64,000 nucleotides of DNA, from positions 1 to 64,000 of the forward strand of contig NZ_LJZS01000008.1 of NCBI RefSeq assembly GCF_001314875.1, in the 5' to 3' direction. Position 1 is the first letter of the stretch; each line of letters opens with the position of its first letter. This document shows, piece after piece, positions 32,556-43,895 of this stretch. The notes under the pieces were generated by a model. The model saw only the letters and a list, made by a program, of their open reading frames with translations, was not told the DNA's origin and did not search any database. Made by a program: the position numbers and the translations under genes. The stretch comes from Halomonas sp. HL-48. GTDB lineage: Bacteria; Pseudomonadota; Gammaproteobacteria; Pseudomonadales; Halomonadaceae.

Positions 32556-34121
32556 ATGGAATTAAGAGAGTGGCTAATCATTTTAGGGCTGGCGTTGGTA
32601 TCCCTCATCGTGATTGATGGGGTGAGACGACTTCAGCGCCAGCGTCGCGTTCCGCGCCTCGACCAAGCAGTCAGCAACACGCCGGCAAGTCGACCCTCCG
32701 AGTTCGACGATGAGGCTAAAGAGGCTGAAATAAACTGGGAACTTCCCAACGGTGGGGCGCGAGTGGTTAAGCCCGCCGACTATAGCGGTCTCAGTCAGAA
32801 ACCCAAGTTAGAACGCCAAGAGCATCCGGGACCGTCCAAGATACTCTCACAGTTTAAGCGCAGCACCAGCAAGGCAAGTCCACCTGCCGCCTCAACCACC
32901 CCGCGCACCGCCGACGCAGCGACATCGACGCGTGCCCAGCGCCCTGAGGTGAAAATGCCTGAGCCTACGCCCGCGCCCGAAGAACACCCTCGCGAGCCAG
33001 CGACGTCGTCTTTTGCCGAAGACGCGCCGACGGCGCACCGCGAGCCACGCCTGAGCGCCATGGACGAACACGACGTTCAGCGCCCGACGGCAAGCGAAGA
33101 CGATGCCCCGATACTGCGCGCCGAGCCGGAAGACGCGGCATTTGCGAAGCATGCAACCGCCGAGACCTCGACCAAGCGCCGACAGCTGCGTAGCGATATC
33201 GCCGGTGAACACCCCGATGATGACGACGAAGAAAGCTATCGTCTGGTGGACTTTGAAGAGATCGGCCGTTCGCTCAAGCAGCGCATGATTGCCCATCGCA
33301 AAGCCCGGGTGCAGAAAAAAGCCGAAAAGGCCCGTCGCGCCGAAGCATTGGCCAAACAGAAAGCGGAACGCAAAGCTCTTGAGGCAGAGCAGCGTCGCGA
33401 GGCTGAGGAAGCCGCCGAGGCAGAACGCGCTCGTCTTGCGCAGGAACAGGCCCAGGCGCGTGAGTTGGCCGCCCAGGCCGCCGAGGAAGAGCGTCTTGCT
33501 CAGGCCGCTGATACGGCCCGCTATGCCGCTGAAGAAGCCACCCGGCCGGTAGCGGATGAACAAGCATGGCACGAGCCCGAAGCACAGGAAGGGGTCGTGC
33601 GTACCCATCCGGCGCTCGAAAAGGCGCTACGCCACGATGTCTGTGGTGAGCATGCCAAGGAAACCTTGACCAACGCCGAAGAAGTGGTGGTGATCAGCGT
33701 GCTTTCCCGCGACCCGGAAGGCTTCGACGGCGGCAAGCTGCTGGAATTGATGATGGCCTGTGGCCTGCGCTACAGCCGCCCAATGGGGGTTTTCCATCGC
33801 TTTGAAACCGAAAGCGACGACAGCGAACTGCAGTTTTCCATGGTCAACGTGGTCAAGCCCGGCACCTTCCCCATCGAGGAAATGGACGAGTTCGTCACGC
33901 CGGGTATTACCCTGTTGATGCCCTTGCCAGGCGCGCACGACAGCTCGGCGGCATTTGAGGCCATGGTGGAAACCGCGATGGTAGTCGTCCGCCATATGGG
34001 CGGTGAGCTTAAGGATGAAAACCACAGCGTGATGACCGCCCAGACCATCGAGTTCGCCCGCCAGCGCGTGCACGAATTCGAGCGGCGGCATCGGCTGCAT
34101 CGGCATATGCAAGCCCACTAA
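32556..34121 (+). CDS. zipA: Cell division protein ZipA, long form
   Basis: Tethers FtsZ to the inner membrane. 521 residues, against 328 in E. coli. The N-terminal anchor is MELREWLIILGLALVSLIVI. A Pro/Ala/Glu-rich disordered linker (about 30-240) is followed by a highly charged Lys/Arg/Glu/Ala helix (about 243-330, for example KAEKARRAEALAKQKAERKA) that looks like a single alpha-helix or coiled coil. The FtsZ-binding domain (about 355-515) begins EEVVVISVLSRDPEGFDG. Of three nearby ATGs, the third is chosen for its GGAA and its match to the family start. Confidence 0.9.
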   Translation: MELREWLIILGLALVSLIVIDGVRRLQRQRRVPRLDQAVSNTPASRPSEFDDEAKEAEINWELPNGGARVVKPADYSGLSQKPKLERQEHPGPSKILSQFKRSTSKASPPAASTTPRTADAATSTRAQRPEVKMPEPTPAPEEHPREPATSSFAEDAPTAHREPRLSAMDEHDVQRPTASEDDAPILRAEPEDAAFAKHATAETSTKRRQLRSDIAGEHPDDDDEESYRLVDFEEIGRSLKQRMIAHRKARVQKKAEKARRAEALAKQKAERKALEAEQRREAEEAAEAERARLAQEQAQARELAAQAAEEERLAQAADTARYAAEEATRPVADEQAWHEPEAQEGVVRTHPALEKALRHDVCGEHAKETLTNAEEVVVISVLSRDPEGFDGGKLLELMMACGLRYSRPMGVFHRFETESDDSELQFSMVNVVKPGTFPIEEMDEFVTPGITLLMPLPGAHDSSAAFEAMVETAMVVVRHMGGELKDENHSVMTAQTIEFARQRVHEFERRHRLHRHMQAH

Positions 34122-34140
34122 ACAGCGCTTGCCATCACGC

Positions 34141-34172
34141 ACCCGTCCTCTTGCCGAGGGCGGGTGTTTTTT
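34141..34172 (+). terminator. Terminator after zipA
   Basis: 10-bp stem ACCCGTCCTC/GAGGGCGGGT (one T-G pair), loop TTGCC, then GTTTTTT. Confidence 0.9.
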
Positions 34173-34220
34173 ATTGCATAATACCGTTAACTTGTACGCC
34201 CGCTTTTAGTCTGTCGATGA

Positions 34221-36538
<2,318 letters not shown>

Positions 36539-36676
36539 CTATTGCGCTTGCCCATACGGCGTTGAAATTCGCCTCAAAATACTCATTTAACAACCGTAAA
36601 CTCCGTTTTTTCGGCTAATTTCGCCTTGTCTGGGCTTCGCTCATAACGTTAATCAGAGCTGATATCTAGCGGCGAC

Positions 36677-38683
36677 TCAGGTGCTCTCGCCCCGAATAAT
36701 GGCGCTGATAATGCGCCGCCCGGGGTGCAGATGATCGACCAGCGGCGCTTCGAGGGGCAGCGGGTCGCCGCACATCCGCGAGGCGATCAGCTCGGCGCAC
36801 AGCGGCGCGCTGGAAAACCCGCGGGAGCCGTGGGCGGTGGATATCCACAGCCCCGGGTAGTGCTCGCCCAGGGTATCGGGCACTTTCGAGGCGTCCTTGC
36901 TTAATCCTTGATACACCTCCCGCCAGGCGTCAGCCACCGGCACCGGCCCCGCATAGGGGCTTTTGTCGGGGCTTGCTGCGCGCACCGCCGCACGCCCCGC
37001 CAGCGTCTGAGCATTCAGCGCGACGCCCGCCTGTTCAAGGTCGGCCACCCAGGCGGGCAGCGCCTGACGTAGCTCGTCGATATTGCGCTGGTGGTCGTCG
37101 GCGGTAACCTCGGTGGTGTCATTGTTGGGCACAAAGCTGGCGCCAAAGGTCAGCACGCCGTCGATAGGCGGTGATACATAGCCGCCTGCGCACACCACCC
37201 GCTTGGGGGCGTCCACGCCCTTCGGCAGCGCCACTTCGCTGATCTGGCCGCGCACCCGCTGCAGCGGCAGCGCCGCGGTCTGGGCAAAGCGGTTGGCAAG
37301 CTGGGCGTTAGCGATCACCACCTGGTCGGCGCTGATCACGTCACCGTTTGCCAGATCGAGCTGCCAGCGTTGTCCGCTACGATGCAGTTGCGTTACCTCT
37401 CCCTGGCACACCTGGATAGCCGGGTGGTCGACCAACCGTTCGCATAACGCCTTGGGGCGTACCCAGCCTGCCTGGGGATAAAACAGCGCCTGCTCGGCGC
37501 TGACCGGCACGCCCGCCTGCTCGCTTAACCCTGCCGTTTGGGCGCTCACCACCGTATCCGGCAGCGGGTGGTTGGCGGCAAAGCGCTGCTGGCGGCGGGC
37601 CTCCTTTTCGGTTAATGCCAGTTGAACCACGCCGCTTGGCTGCCATAGCGGCGTGGGTGTGGATAACTGGCCGAGCCAGCGCTGGCTGTACATCAGCCCG
37701 GCCAGATAAAAGCGGCTTTGGTGATTGGTCTCGGCGGCCAGTTTGACGTAGAGCGCGCCCTGGCGATTACCCGAGGCGCCCGCGCCGGGGCCTTCACGAT
37801 CGATCAGCCTGACCTGAATGCCGCGCCTGGCCAGGGCCGCCGCAACACTTGCCCCGGCGATGCCAGCGCCAATTACCGCGACCTGGTGTGGATATGTGGC
37901 CGCTGGAGGGGTAAACCAGGGCGTGGCTTGACGGCGGGTGTCGGCGGGCGGCGTGTTGATATGCCCAGCCAGCATTTCACGCTTGCGCCCAAAGCCCGGC
38001 ACCTTCTGCCAGGTAAAGCCGGCGGCTTTCAAACCACGCTTGACGATACCCGCGCAGGTAAAGGTGGCAAAGGTCGCGCCGGGGTGCGAGCGGGCGGCCA
38101 TGGCCTCAAACAGCGCCGGCTGCCACATGTCCGGATTTTTGGAGGGCGCAAAGCCGTCCAGGAACCAGGCGTCCACCTGGCCGTCGAGCTGACCCAGACG
38201 CTCGGCAGTGTCGCCAAAATGCAGATCCAGCGTCACTCGCTCGCTCAGATGCAGGCGGTGGATGCCGCTGACCGGTGCCGGCCACTTGGCGCAAAGTACC
38301 TGTGCATAACCGGCAAGGCTCGGCCAGGCGCTCAAGGCACGGGTAAGCGAGCCATGGTCGAGGGGAAACTTTTCTGTGGATAACAGATGCAGGCGCGCAT
38401 GGGCCGGTGCATGGTCTTCGAAACATGCCCAAGCGCAGAGCATGTTGAGGCCGGTGCCGAACCCCGTTTCGCCGATCACAAAAGCACGCCCCGGTGGCCA
38501 GGCGGCAAAGCGGGTGGGCAGGTTGTTGGCGTTGACGAAGACGTGCTCGGTTTCGGCGCGGCCGTCTTCGCGGGAAAAATACACGTCGTCGAAAGCCGTC
38601 GAGTGTGGCGCTGCCTCGTTCCAGCTAAGCGACGGCGATGGCAGCGCCGCCAGCGGCGGCAGGGCAGAATGGCGTTGCGTCAC
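36677..38683 (-). CDS. mnmC: Bifunctional tRNA mnm5s2U34 modification enzyme MnmC
   Basis: Completes the wobble modification mnm5s2U on tRNAs for Glu, Lys and others. The C-terminal FAD oxidase removes the carboxymethyl group and the N-terminal methyltransferase adds methyl from SAM. 668 residues. The first about 235 residues are the methyltransferase (VIGETGFGTGLNMLCAW; DAWFLDGFAPSKNPDMW). The FAD domain begins at GAGIAGASVA near residue 270 and ends in HGSRGFSSAPL. The two-domain length agrees with the E. coli enzyme (668). Confidence 0.95.
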   Translation of the reverse strand: MTQRHSALPPLAALPSPSLSWNEAAPHSTAFDDVYFSREDGRAETEHVFVNANNLPTRFAAWPPGRAFVIGETGFGTGLNMLCAWACFEDHAPAHARLHLLSTEKFPLDHGSLTRALSAWPSLAGYAQVLCAKWPAPVSGIHRLHLSERVTLDLHFGDTAERLGQLDGQVDAWFLDGFAPSKNPDMWQPALFEAMAARSHPGATFATFTCAGIVKRGLKAAGFTWQKVPGFGRKREMLAGHINTPPADTRRQATPWFTPPAATYPHQVAVIGAGIAGASVAAALARRGIQVRLIDREGPGAGASGNRQGALYVKLAAETNHQSRFYLAGLMYSQRWLGQLSTPTPLWQPSGVVQLALTEKEARRQQRFAANHPLPDTVVSAQTAGLSEQAGVPVSAEQALFYPQAGWVRPKALCERLVDHPAIQVCQGEVTQLHRSGQRWQLDLANGDVISADQVVIANAQLANRFAQTAALPLQRVRGQISEVALPKGVDAPKRVVCAGGYVSPPIDGVLTFGASFVPNNDTTEVTADDHQRNIDELRQALPAWVADLEQAGVALNAQTLAGRAAVRAASPDKSPYAGPVPVADAWREVYQGLSKDASKVPDTLGEHYPGLWISTAHGSRGFSSAPLCAELIASRMCGDPLPLEAPLVDHLHPGRRIISAIIRGEST

Positions 38684-38763
38684 GCAGTGATCCGTGTTGG
38701 CGAAAGGTGGTTAAAAAATGACCAATTTGTAAACAGGGGCGTTATCTCTGGCTTAGCGAAAAG

Positions 38764-38818
38764 CGTCCGCCGTGTTTTCACAGAGTTTTCCACAGGCTCT
38801 GTGAAAAAGCGGGCGGAC
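38764..38818. promoter_or_regulatory. Large hairpin with a DnaA-box-like loop
   Basis: Inner arms TTTTCACAGAG (38775-38785) and CTCTGTGAAAA (38797-38807) are perfect over 11 bp. Outer arms GTCCGCC (38765-38771) and GGCGGAC (38812-38818) extend the stem. The loop is TTTTCCACAGG, and TTTTCCACA fits the degenerate DnaA box TTWTNCACA. It is placed between the mnmC start and the yciI stop. It lacks a T run, so it is a poor terminator. Function not known. Confidence 0.5.
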
Positions 38819-38840
38819 CCTCCATATTCACCCCTTAGGG

Positions 38841-39140
38841 TCAAGGCAAAACTTTCTTGAACGGCTTGACTGTTACCTGGGCGTAGACGCCGGCAATCAC
38901 GTAGGGGTCGGCATCGGCCCAGCTTTGCGCCTTTTCCAGGCTATCGAACTCGGCGATTACCAGGCTGCCGCTGAAGCCGGCCTCGCCCGGGTCGCTCGCG
39001 TCAATGGCGGGATGCGGCCCTGCGAGGACCAGGCGGCCCTCGTCGCGCAGCGCTTCCAGCCGTGCCAGGTGATCGGGGCGGGCGGCCAGGCGGCGTTCCA
39101 GACTGTTGGCAATATCTTCACTGATGATGGCATACAGCAT
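38841..39140 (-). CDS. yciI: YciI family protein
   Basis: 99 residues, a ferredoxin-like alpha/beta fold close to E. coli YciI over its full length: [47 protein letters not shown]. The conserved His in RPDHLAR and Asp in WADADPY form the presumed active site; the reaction is unknown. The second of two ATGs is used because AAGGAG lies 8 bp before it. It is divergent from the RNase AM gene and yciO, the same yci neighbourhood as in E. coli. Confidence 0.92.
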   Translation of the reverse strand: MLYAIISEDIANSLERRLAARPDHLARLEALRDEGRLVLAGPHPAIDASDPGEAGFSGSLVIAEFDSLEKAQSWADADPYVIAGVYAQVTVKPFKKVLP

Positions 39141-39277
39141 GTGCATAACTCCTTGAATGAAAAAGGATCAAAAGAATGGACCACAGGGCAGGCTGAATTG
39201 ACCGCACCAGCGTAAGCGCGCACCATAGCGGCTTATCGCAACCCCTTATTCTGACAAACTCGCCACACGGCGTCATT

Positions 39278-40192
39278 ATGCCCCGACTTCCCACGACATT
39301 TGAGACCGACCAGCGTTACCCCGTTGACCTGCACATGCACTCGACGGCGTCCGATGGCGCACTGACCCCCACCGAGCTTGTGACGCTGTGCGCGGAGCGT
39401 GGGCTTACCCACATGGCGCTGACCGATCACGATACCATGGATGGCGTGGCCGAGGCGGGGCAGGCGGCGGCATCGGCGGGTGTCTGCCTGCTGCCGGGCT
39501 GTGAGCTATCCACCCGCTGGCAGGGCATCAATATCCACATGGTGGCGCTGATGCCAGGAGGCCTCAAGGGGGCGCTGGTGGACGGTCTGAATCACCAGCG
39601 TGAAGCGCGCATCAAGCGGGCCGAGGTCATCGCCGAGCGGCTTGAAAAAGCCGGTCTTGCCAATGCGCTGGCCAAGGCCCGCGAGCAGGCTGGCAGCGAC
39701 CGGCCCCTGGGTCGCCCCGACTTTGCCCGCGCGCTAGTCGCCGAAGGCATGGTGGCTGACTGGGCGACGGCGTTTAAGCGCTATCTGGGCAGCGGCAAGA
39801 AAGGCGACGTAAAGGCCCTCTGGCCGGAGATCAGCGAGGCGGTGGGTTGGGTGGTGGCGTCGGGCGGCGTTGCCGTGCTTGCCCATCCGCTGCGCCACGG
39901 TCTCACGCGGCGCAAGCGCGGCCTGTTGATGGATACGTTTCAGGCCGCCGGCGGCCAGGCGGTTGAACTGGTCAGCGGGAAGCAAAACCCGGACAGCACC
40001 CGTGACCTGGCTCGCCAGCTGGTGGAGCGAGACCTCTATGCATCGATGGGCAGCGACTTTCACTTTCCCGGCAGCCACGCCGCCCCCGGCAGCATGAGCT
40101 TGATTCCCCGCACTGCGGCGCCACCCATCTGGCAGCATCCCCGATTACGCCACCTTGAAGACGCGCCGGCTGGGCCTCTGGCCGCCGAGTAA
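39278..40192 (+). CDS. rnm: RNase AM, PHP-family 5'-3' exoribonuclease (YciV/TrpH)
   Basis: 304 residues of the PHP phosphoesterase family. E. coli YciV degrades short RNAs and DNA from the 5' end, acts on 3',5'-bisphosphonucleotides and matures 5' ends of rRNA. Metal-binding motifs: VDLHMHSTASDG near residue 17, ALTDHDTMDG near 47, LAHPLRH near 206 and GSDFHFPG near 260. It is followed 46 bp later by yciO, the same pair as in E. coli. No strong ribosome site. Confidence 0.9.
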   Translation: MPRLPTTFETDQRYPVDLHMHSTASDGALTPTELVTLCAERGLTHMALTDHDTMDGVAEAGQAAASAGVCLLPGCELSTRWQGINIHMVALMPGGLKGALVDGLNHQREARIKRAEVIAERLEKAGLANALAKAREQAGSDRPLGRPDFARALVAEGMVADWATAFKRYLGSGKKGDVKALWPEISEAVGWVVASGGVAVLAHPLRHGLTRRKRGLLMDTFQAAGGQAVELVSGKQNPDSTRDLARQLVERDLYASMGSDFHFPGSHAAPGSMSLIPRTAAPPIWQHPRLRHLEDAPAGPLAAE

Positions 40193-40238
40193 GCTATGGT
40201 AGGCGACAAGAGATCATCCAAGCGCGAAGGAGACCGCC

Positions 40239-40862
40239 ATGAGCCAATACTTTCAGATTCACCCCGAGAATCCGCAGAAACGCCTGATCGACCAGGCCAG
40301 CGAAATCATTCGCAAGGGCGGCGTGGTGGCTTATCCCACAGATTCCGGCTACGCCCTGGGCTGTCATCTGGGTGAGAAGAAAGCCATCGAAAAAATCAAA
40401 TGGCTACGCTCGCTGGACGACAAGCACAACTTTACCCTGGTGTGTTCGGATCTGTCGCAGATCGGCACCTACGCGAAGGTCGACAACGACGTGTTTCGGT
40501 TGCTTAAAGCGCATACCCCGGGCGCCTACACGTTTATTTTAGATGCAAGCACCGAGGTACCGCGTCTGTTGTTGCATCCCAAGCGCCGCTCTATCGGCGT
40601 GCGTGTGCCGGACCACCGGATAACCCACGCGCTGCTGGCGGCGCTGGGTGAGCCGTTGATGAGCGTTACCCTGATCCCCGTCGGCGAGGATTTGCCGATG
40701 AGCGACGCCGAAGACATTCGCGAGCGGTTTGGCGCCCATCTTGATCTGATTATTGACGGCGGTGCCTGCCATCTGGACCCCACCAGCGTCATCGACCTGC
40801 GCGAGCTGCCTCCCAAAATCGTCCGCGAAGGACGCGGGGATGTGTCACCGTTTACCGAGTAA
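40239..40862 (+). CDS. yciO: YciO, Sua5/YrdC-type RNA/nucleotide-binding protein
   Basis: 207 residues with the YrdC fold. Relatives TsaC/Sua5 make threonylcarbamoyl-AMP for tRNA t6A; YciO itself is a paralogue of uncertain role. Motifs: VVAYPTDSGYALGCHLG, KHNFTLVCSDL, PGAYTFILDAS, PKRRSIGVRVPDH and a C-terminal SVIDLRELPPKIVREGRG. GAAGGAGACCG before the ATG is strong. A terminator follows. Confidence 0.93.
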   Translation: MSQYFQIHPENPQKRLIDQASEIIRKGGVVAYPTDSGYALGCHLGEKKAIEKIKWLRSLDDKHNFTLVCSDLSQIGTYAKVDNDVFRLLKAHTPGAYTFILDASTEVPRLLLHPKRRSIGVRVPDHRITHALLAALGEPLMSVTLIPVGEDLPMSDAEDIRERFGAHLDLIIDGGACHLDPTSVIDLRELPPKIVREGRGDVSPFTE

Positions 40863-40893
40863 ATACAGAATATTAGCTGCAGATTTACTATTG

Positions 40894-40927
40894 ACGCCTC
40901 CAAGCGAATTCGCTGGAGGCGTTTTAT
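40894..40927 (+). terminator. Terminator after yciO
   Basis: ACGCCTCCA (40894-40902) pairs with TGGAGGCGT (40914-40922), with a further inner AGCG/CGCT pairing and an AATT loop, then TTTTATTT. Confidence 0.85.
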
Positions 40928-41079
40928 TTGCGCGTAAACGCCACTAGTGCGGCTTTTAAATTATTTGAATGACCAATAAAAATAAAATACGGTAGTTAAG
41001 CGATTACTTGATAACAAAGGGCAATCCATGGGGGCAGGATGCTCGCTGCTTTAGGATTGCCAGCGAAAGGAGATTGATA

Positions 41080-41859
41080 ATGACATTATCGCGCTACCGC
41101 AATTTGGCCACCTTTGCTGCACTTTCAAGCTTGGCAAGTATACCCCTAGTGGCAGGGCAGGCCGGAGCCAACGACGATTCGGGCTGCGCTCAGGCTGAGT
41201 ATGCCATGGGGCTGCGCTACCAACAGCAATCTGCAGAAGCTGTCGCGTTGCAGCGTCAGGGGTTTGAGCTTGCCACCTATCGTCTTGAAGAACAGATTGA
41301 GGCTCACGGCGACGATGCCGATCTGGCAATCATCACCGATCTTGACGAGACCGTGCTGGATAACAGCGCATTGCTGGTGCGCGATATGCAGGCGTGCCAT
41401 GATTTCACCACCTGGGATACCTGGAAGCATTGGGAGCGAGAAGGAGATCCACGTCTGATTCCCGGTGCGAAGGATTTCCTTGAATTCGCTGATGAGCACG
41501 ACGTGGCGATCTACTATGTCTCTGATCGCTACCAGGAAAATAAAGCCGATACCCTGGCCACGCTTGAGGCATTGGAGCTACCCCAAGTCTCTGAAGATAG
41601 CGTGATGTTGTTAGGCCCACCCAAGTCAGAACGTCGTGCTGAAGTTGAAGATGGTCACACGCTGGTGATGCAGCTTGGCGATACGCTGCATGATTTTGCC
41701 GGTGAGTTCGCCGAGGCGGACCTAGAGGAGCAGCGTACGTTGGTCGACGATAATGCTGAGCGCTTCGGTAAAGACTGGATTGTTTTCCCCAATGCGACCT
41801 ATGGAGACTGGAGCGAGGCTGACCTGAACGCTTGGGAAGCCCCGCACGAAGTGGATTGA
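41080..41859 (+). CDS. Secreted HAD-type acid phosphatase (class B/C, e(P4)-like)
   Basis: 259 residues with an N-terminal signal peptide (hydrophobic about 8-26, likely cleaved near GQAGA) and no obvious lipobox. The HAD nucleophile motif ITDLDETVLDN is near residue 90, then YYVSDRYQENK for the second conserved step and WIVFPNATYGDW at the end. Related enzymes dephosphorylate nucleotides or NMN in the periplasm. AAAGGAG precedes the ATG. Convergent with the channel gene and sharing its terminator. Confidence 0.88.
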   Translation: MTLSRYRNLATFAALSSLASIPLVAGQAGANDDSGCAQAEYAMGLRYQQQSAEAVALQRQGFELATYRLEEQIEAHGDDADLAIITDLDETVLDNSALLVRDMQACHDFTTWDTWKHWEREGDPRLIPGAKDFLEFADEHDVAIYYVSDRYQENKADTLATLEALELPQVSEDSVMLLGPPKSERRAEVEDGHTLVMQLGDTLHDFAGEFAEADLEEQRTLVDDNAERFGKDWIVFPNATYGDWSEADLNAWEAPHEVD

Positions 41860-41904
41860 TAGGGTTAGAGAATCACGTCGTCTAATAGAAAAAGAGAAAC
41901 GCGG

Positions 41905-41940
41905 CGCGCCCCAGGTTTAACTATCCTGGGGCGCGTTTTT
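41905..41940. terminator. Terminator between the phosphatase and the channel gene
   Basis: An 11-bp perfect stem CGCGCCCCAGG (41905-41915) with CCTGGGGCGCG (41925-41935), then five T on the plus strand. On the minus strand the exit is GTTTCTCTTTTTC, so it may serve both genes. It overlaps the last codon of the channel gene. Confidence 0.85.
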
Positions 41941-42840
41941 GTCTTCGTCTTTCTCCTGGTCGTCTTTGTTTTCATCGTCTTTCTTGCGCGGGTCCTCGCT
42001 GTCTTCGTCCAGCCAGGTGCCGCAGCGCATGCAGTAGCGGGCGCGTTTTTCATGGCGGTCGTGGCCACAGCCTGGGCAGGCTTCGTCGGAGTAGCGGTCT
42101 TCGCGAATCGAACGAATCACCTGGGCGGAAAACACCCCGGTGGGGACGGCGATAATTGAGTAGCCCAGCAGCATCAGCACCACCGTGATGGATTTGCCGA
42201 GAGGGGTAGCCGGGACGATGTCGCCATAGCCCACCGTGGTCATGCTGACGATCGCCCAGTAGATCGACATGGGAATGCTGGTAAAGCCCGCCTCGGGGGA
42301 TTCGATCACGTACATCAACGCCGCGAACAGCGTCACCACCATGAAGATGCTGAAAAAGAACAGCAGAATCTGGCGCAGACTGCGCTTGAGCGCGTCAATC
42401 AGCAGCCCCGCCTCACCGACGAATTCCATCAGCCTCAGGATGCGGAAAATCCGCAGCACCCTCAGGATCCGCACGATGACCAGGCCATGGGCCCCGGGGA
42501 TAAGCAATACCAGCCAGGTGGGCAGGATGGCGATCAGGTCGACAATGCCGTAAAAACTCTTCAGGTAAAGCGTCGGCCGCTCCAAACAGTAAATGCGCAG
42601 CAAGAGTTCAATGCTGAAGAGCAGCGTAAACGCCCACTCGAGCACATAGAACAGCGTACCGTAGCGCGCTGCATAGTCCTCGACGCTGCTCAGCAATATC
42701 ACCGCTACGCTGAGCAAGATCGCCACGATCAAGCCAATGTCGAAGGCCTTGGCCCCCGGTGTATTGGACTCGAAAATGATATGGAAAATCCGTGCGCGGA
42801 TTCCCTCTGCGCCTGGGTTTAATGGAAAGGTCATCGTCAC
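41917..42840 (-). CDS. Voltage-gated potassium channel with C-terminal zinc ribbon
   Basis: 307 residues, six membrane helices. The voltage sensor S4 is clear (ILRVLRIFRILRLM, Arg every third position) and the selectivity filter TVGYGD is at about residue 212. After S6 comes a four-Cys zinc ribbon, CPGCGHDRHEKRARYCMRCG (near 257-276), then an acidic, repetitive tail (DDENKDDQEKDEDKN). Homotetrameric K+ channel in the inner membrane by family. It converges on the phosphatase gene. Confidence 0.92.
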   Translation of the reverse strand: MTMTFPLNPGAEGIRARIFHIIFESNTPGAKAFDIGLIVAILLSVAVILLSSVEDYAARYGTLFYVLEWAFTLLFSIELLLRIYCLERPTLYLKSFYGIVDLIAILPTWLVLLIPGAHGLVIVRILRVLRIFRILRLMEFVGEAGLLIDALKRSLRQILLFFFSIFMVVTLFAALMYVIESPEAGFTSIPMSIYWAIVSMTTVGYGDIVPATPLGKSITVVLMLLGYSIIAVPTGVFSAQVIRSIREDRYSDEACPGCGHDRHEKRARYCMRCGTWLDEDSEDPRKKDDENKDDQEKDEDKNAPQDS

Positions 42841-42871
42841 GTCCTGAAATGGCCACTTTGGCAGTCAGCGC

Positions 42872-43759
42872 CTAGCGTAGCGCGGTTTGGTACGCCATGC
42901 GATGCGCAAAGGCCAATGATGCTTTGGCATAGGCCACGTTTGGTTGGCCGTCGCTGCCCAGCGCATCGCGCATCACGGCCGCCTCATCGCGGGCCTGATC
43001 GGTGAGGGCCGGGTCGGTTGCAAGCGCGGCAAGCGCCTCCTGGGCCGCGACCAGGTGCTCAGCGTGGTGGCTGTCGTGGTAGGCATCGAGCGCCAGCGTT
43101 GCCCGGTGCATCCGCTGAAGGGGGGAATCGGCCTCGGGAAGTGGCCACTGCTGGGCGGCCAGCGCGTTGCCGCGTGCGGCTTTGCTGGTGTCCGATGGGC
43201 CCAGAGGAACGCCTTCGGCGAGCGCCTGAGCCAGCGACCAGAGCGCCTCGGGCGCGCCACTTTTCAGTTCGAGTTCCGCCTCGCAGATGGTCGCCTGATG
43301 CCCGCCGCTGTGAATCTCGCCTTCATCCAGCGCCAGTTCGATATGGCTGTCCTGCCACGTTATCTGCCAGCTCCAGCGCTCAAAGTCGGTGCTCAACTGA
43401 GGCTGCAGCGCGGGAATGGCTTCGCCCAGTGCGCCCTTGAACGGCGGCAGCTCGGCAAGCCCTTGAATATCCAGGTGGCGTGTCGGCACCGGCCATTCCC
43501 ACTCCTGACGTTGAGAGAAACCGCCACCGCCGTGTCCGGCCGTTTTGACGGTCTGCAGCACCTGATCGTCTATCTGACGCAGGCGCAGAGCCACCCGCGC
43601 CTGGGCAAGCGCTCCCTCAGGCGTGTCGTAATAGGTATTGGTCAGGGTTTGGCGCTTCGGCGTCAGTGTTTGCAGTAGCGGGTGCTGGCGAAGGGCCAAC
43701 GGCCCTTCGGGGGCCAGGGCAAGTTTCAATTCGATTTCAGTCGGCATTGATGTTTTCAT
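42872..43759 (-). CDS. ygiF: CYTH-domain inorganic triphosphatase, short YgiF-type
   Basis: 295 residues. The CYTH tunnel fold is shown by the N-terminal EIELKLAL (ExExK), NTYYDTP, ALRLRQIDDQVLQTVK and EAELELKSG. E. coli YgiF hydrolyses inorganic triphosphate and has a C-terminal CHAD domain (433 residues). Here only about 90 residues follow the CYTH domain, so CHAD is degenerate or missing. The ATG is chosen for GAGGTG 8 bp upstream, four codons inside the longest frame. Confidence 0.85.
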   Translation of the reverse strand: MKTSMPTEIELKLALAPEGPLALRQHPLLQTLTPKRQTLTNTYYDTPEGALAQARVALRLRQIDDQVLQTVKTAGHGGGGFSQRQEWEWPVPTRHLDIQGLAELPPFKGALGEAIPALQPQLSTDFERWSWQITWQDSHIELALDEGEIHSGGHQATICEAELELKSGAPEALWSLAQALAEGVPLGPSDTSKAARGNALAAQQWPLPEADSPLQRMHRATLALDAYHDSHHAEHLVAAQEALAALATDPALTDQARDEAAVMRDALGSDGQPNVAYAKASLAFAHRMAYQTALR

Positions 43760-43895
43760 GACAGTAGCCACCTCGTTATCATGACATTTTGATTAATTTT
43801 TTATGACAATATGAACTTTTCATGACGGCAGCAGACGCACTCTCTATACTGTCGCCGCCATTTCCTGGCTTCCCGAAAACAGGCATAAAGGCTTT

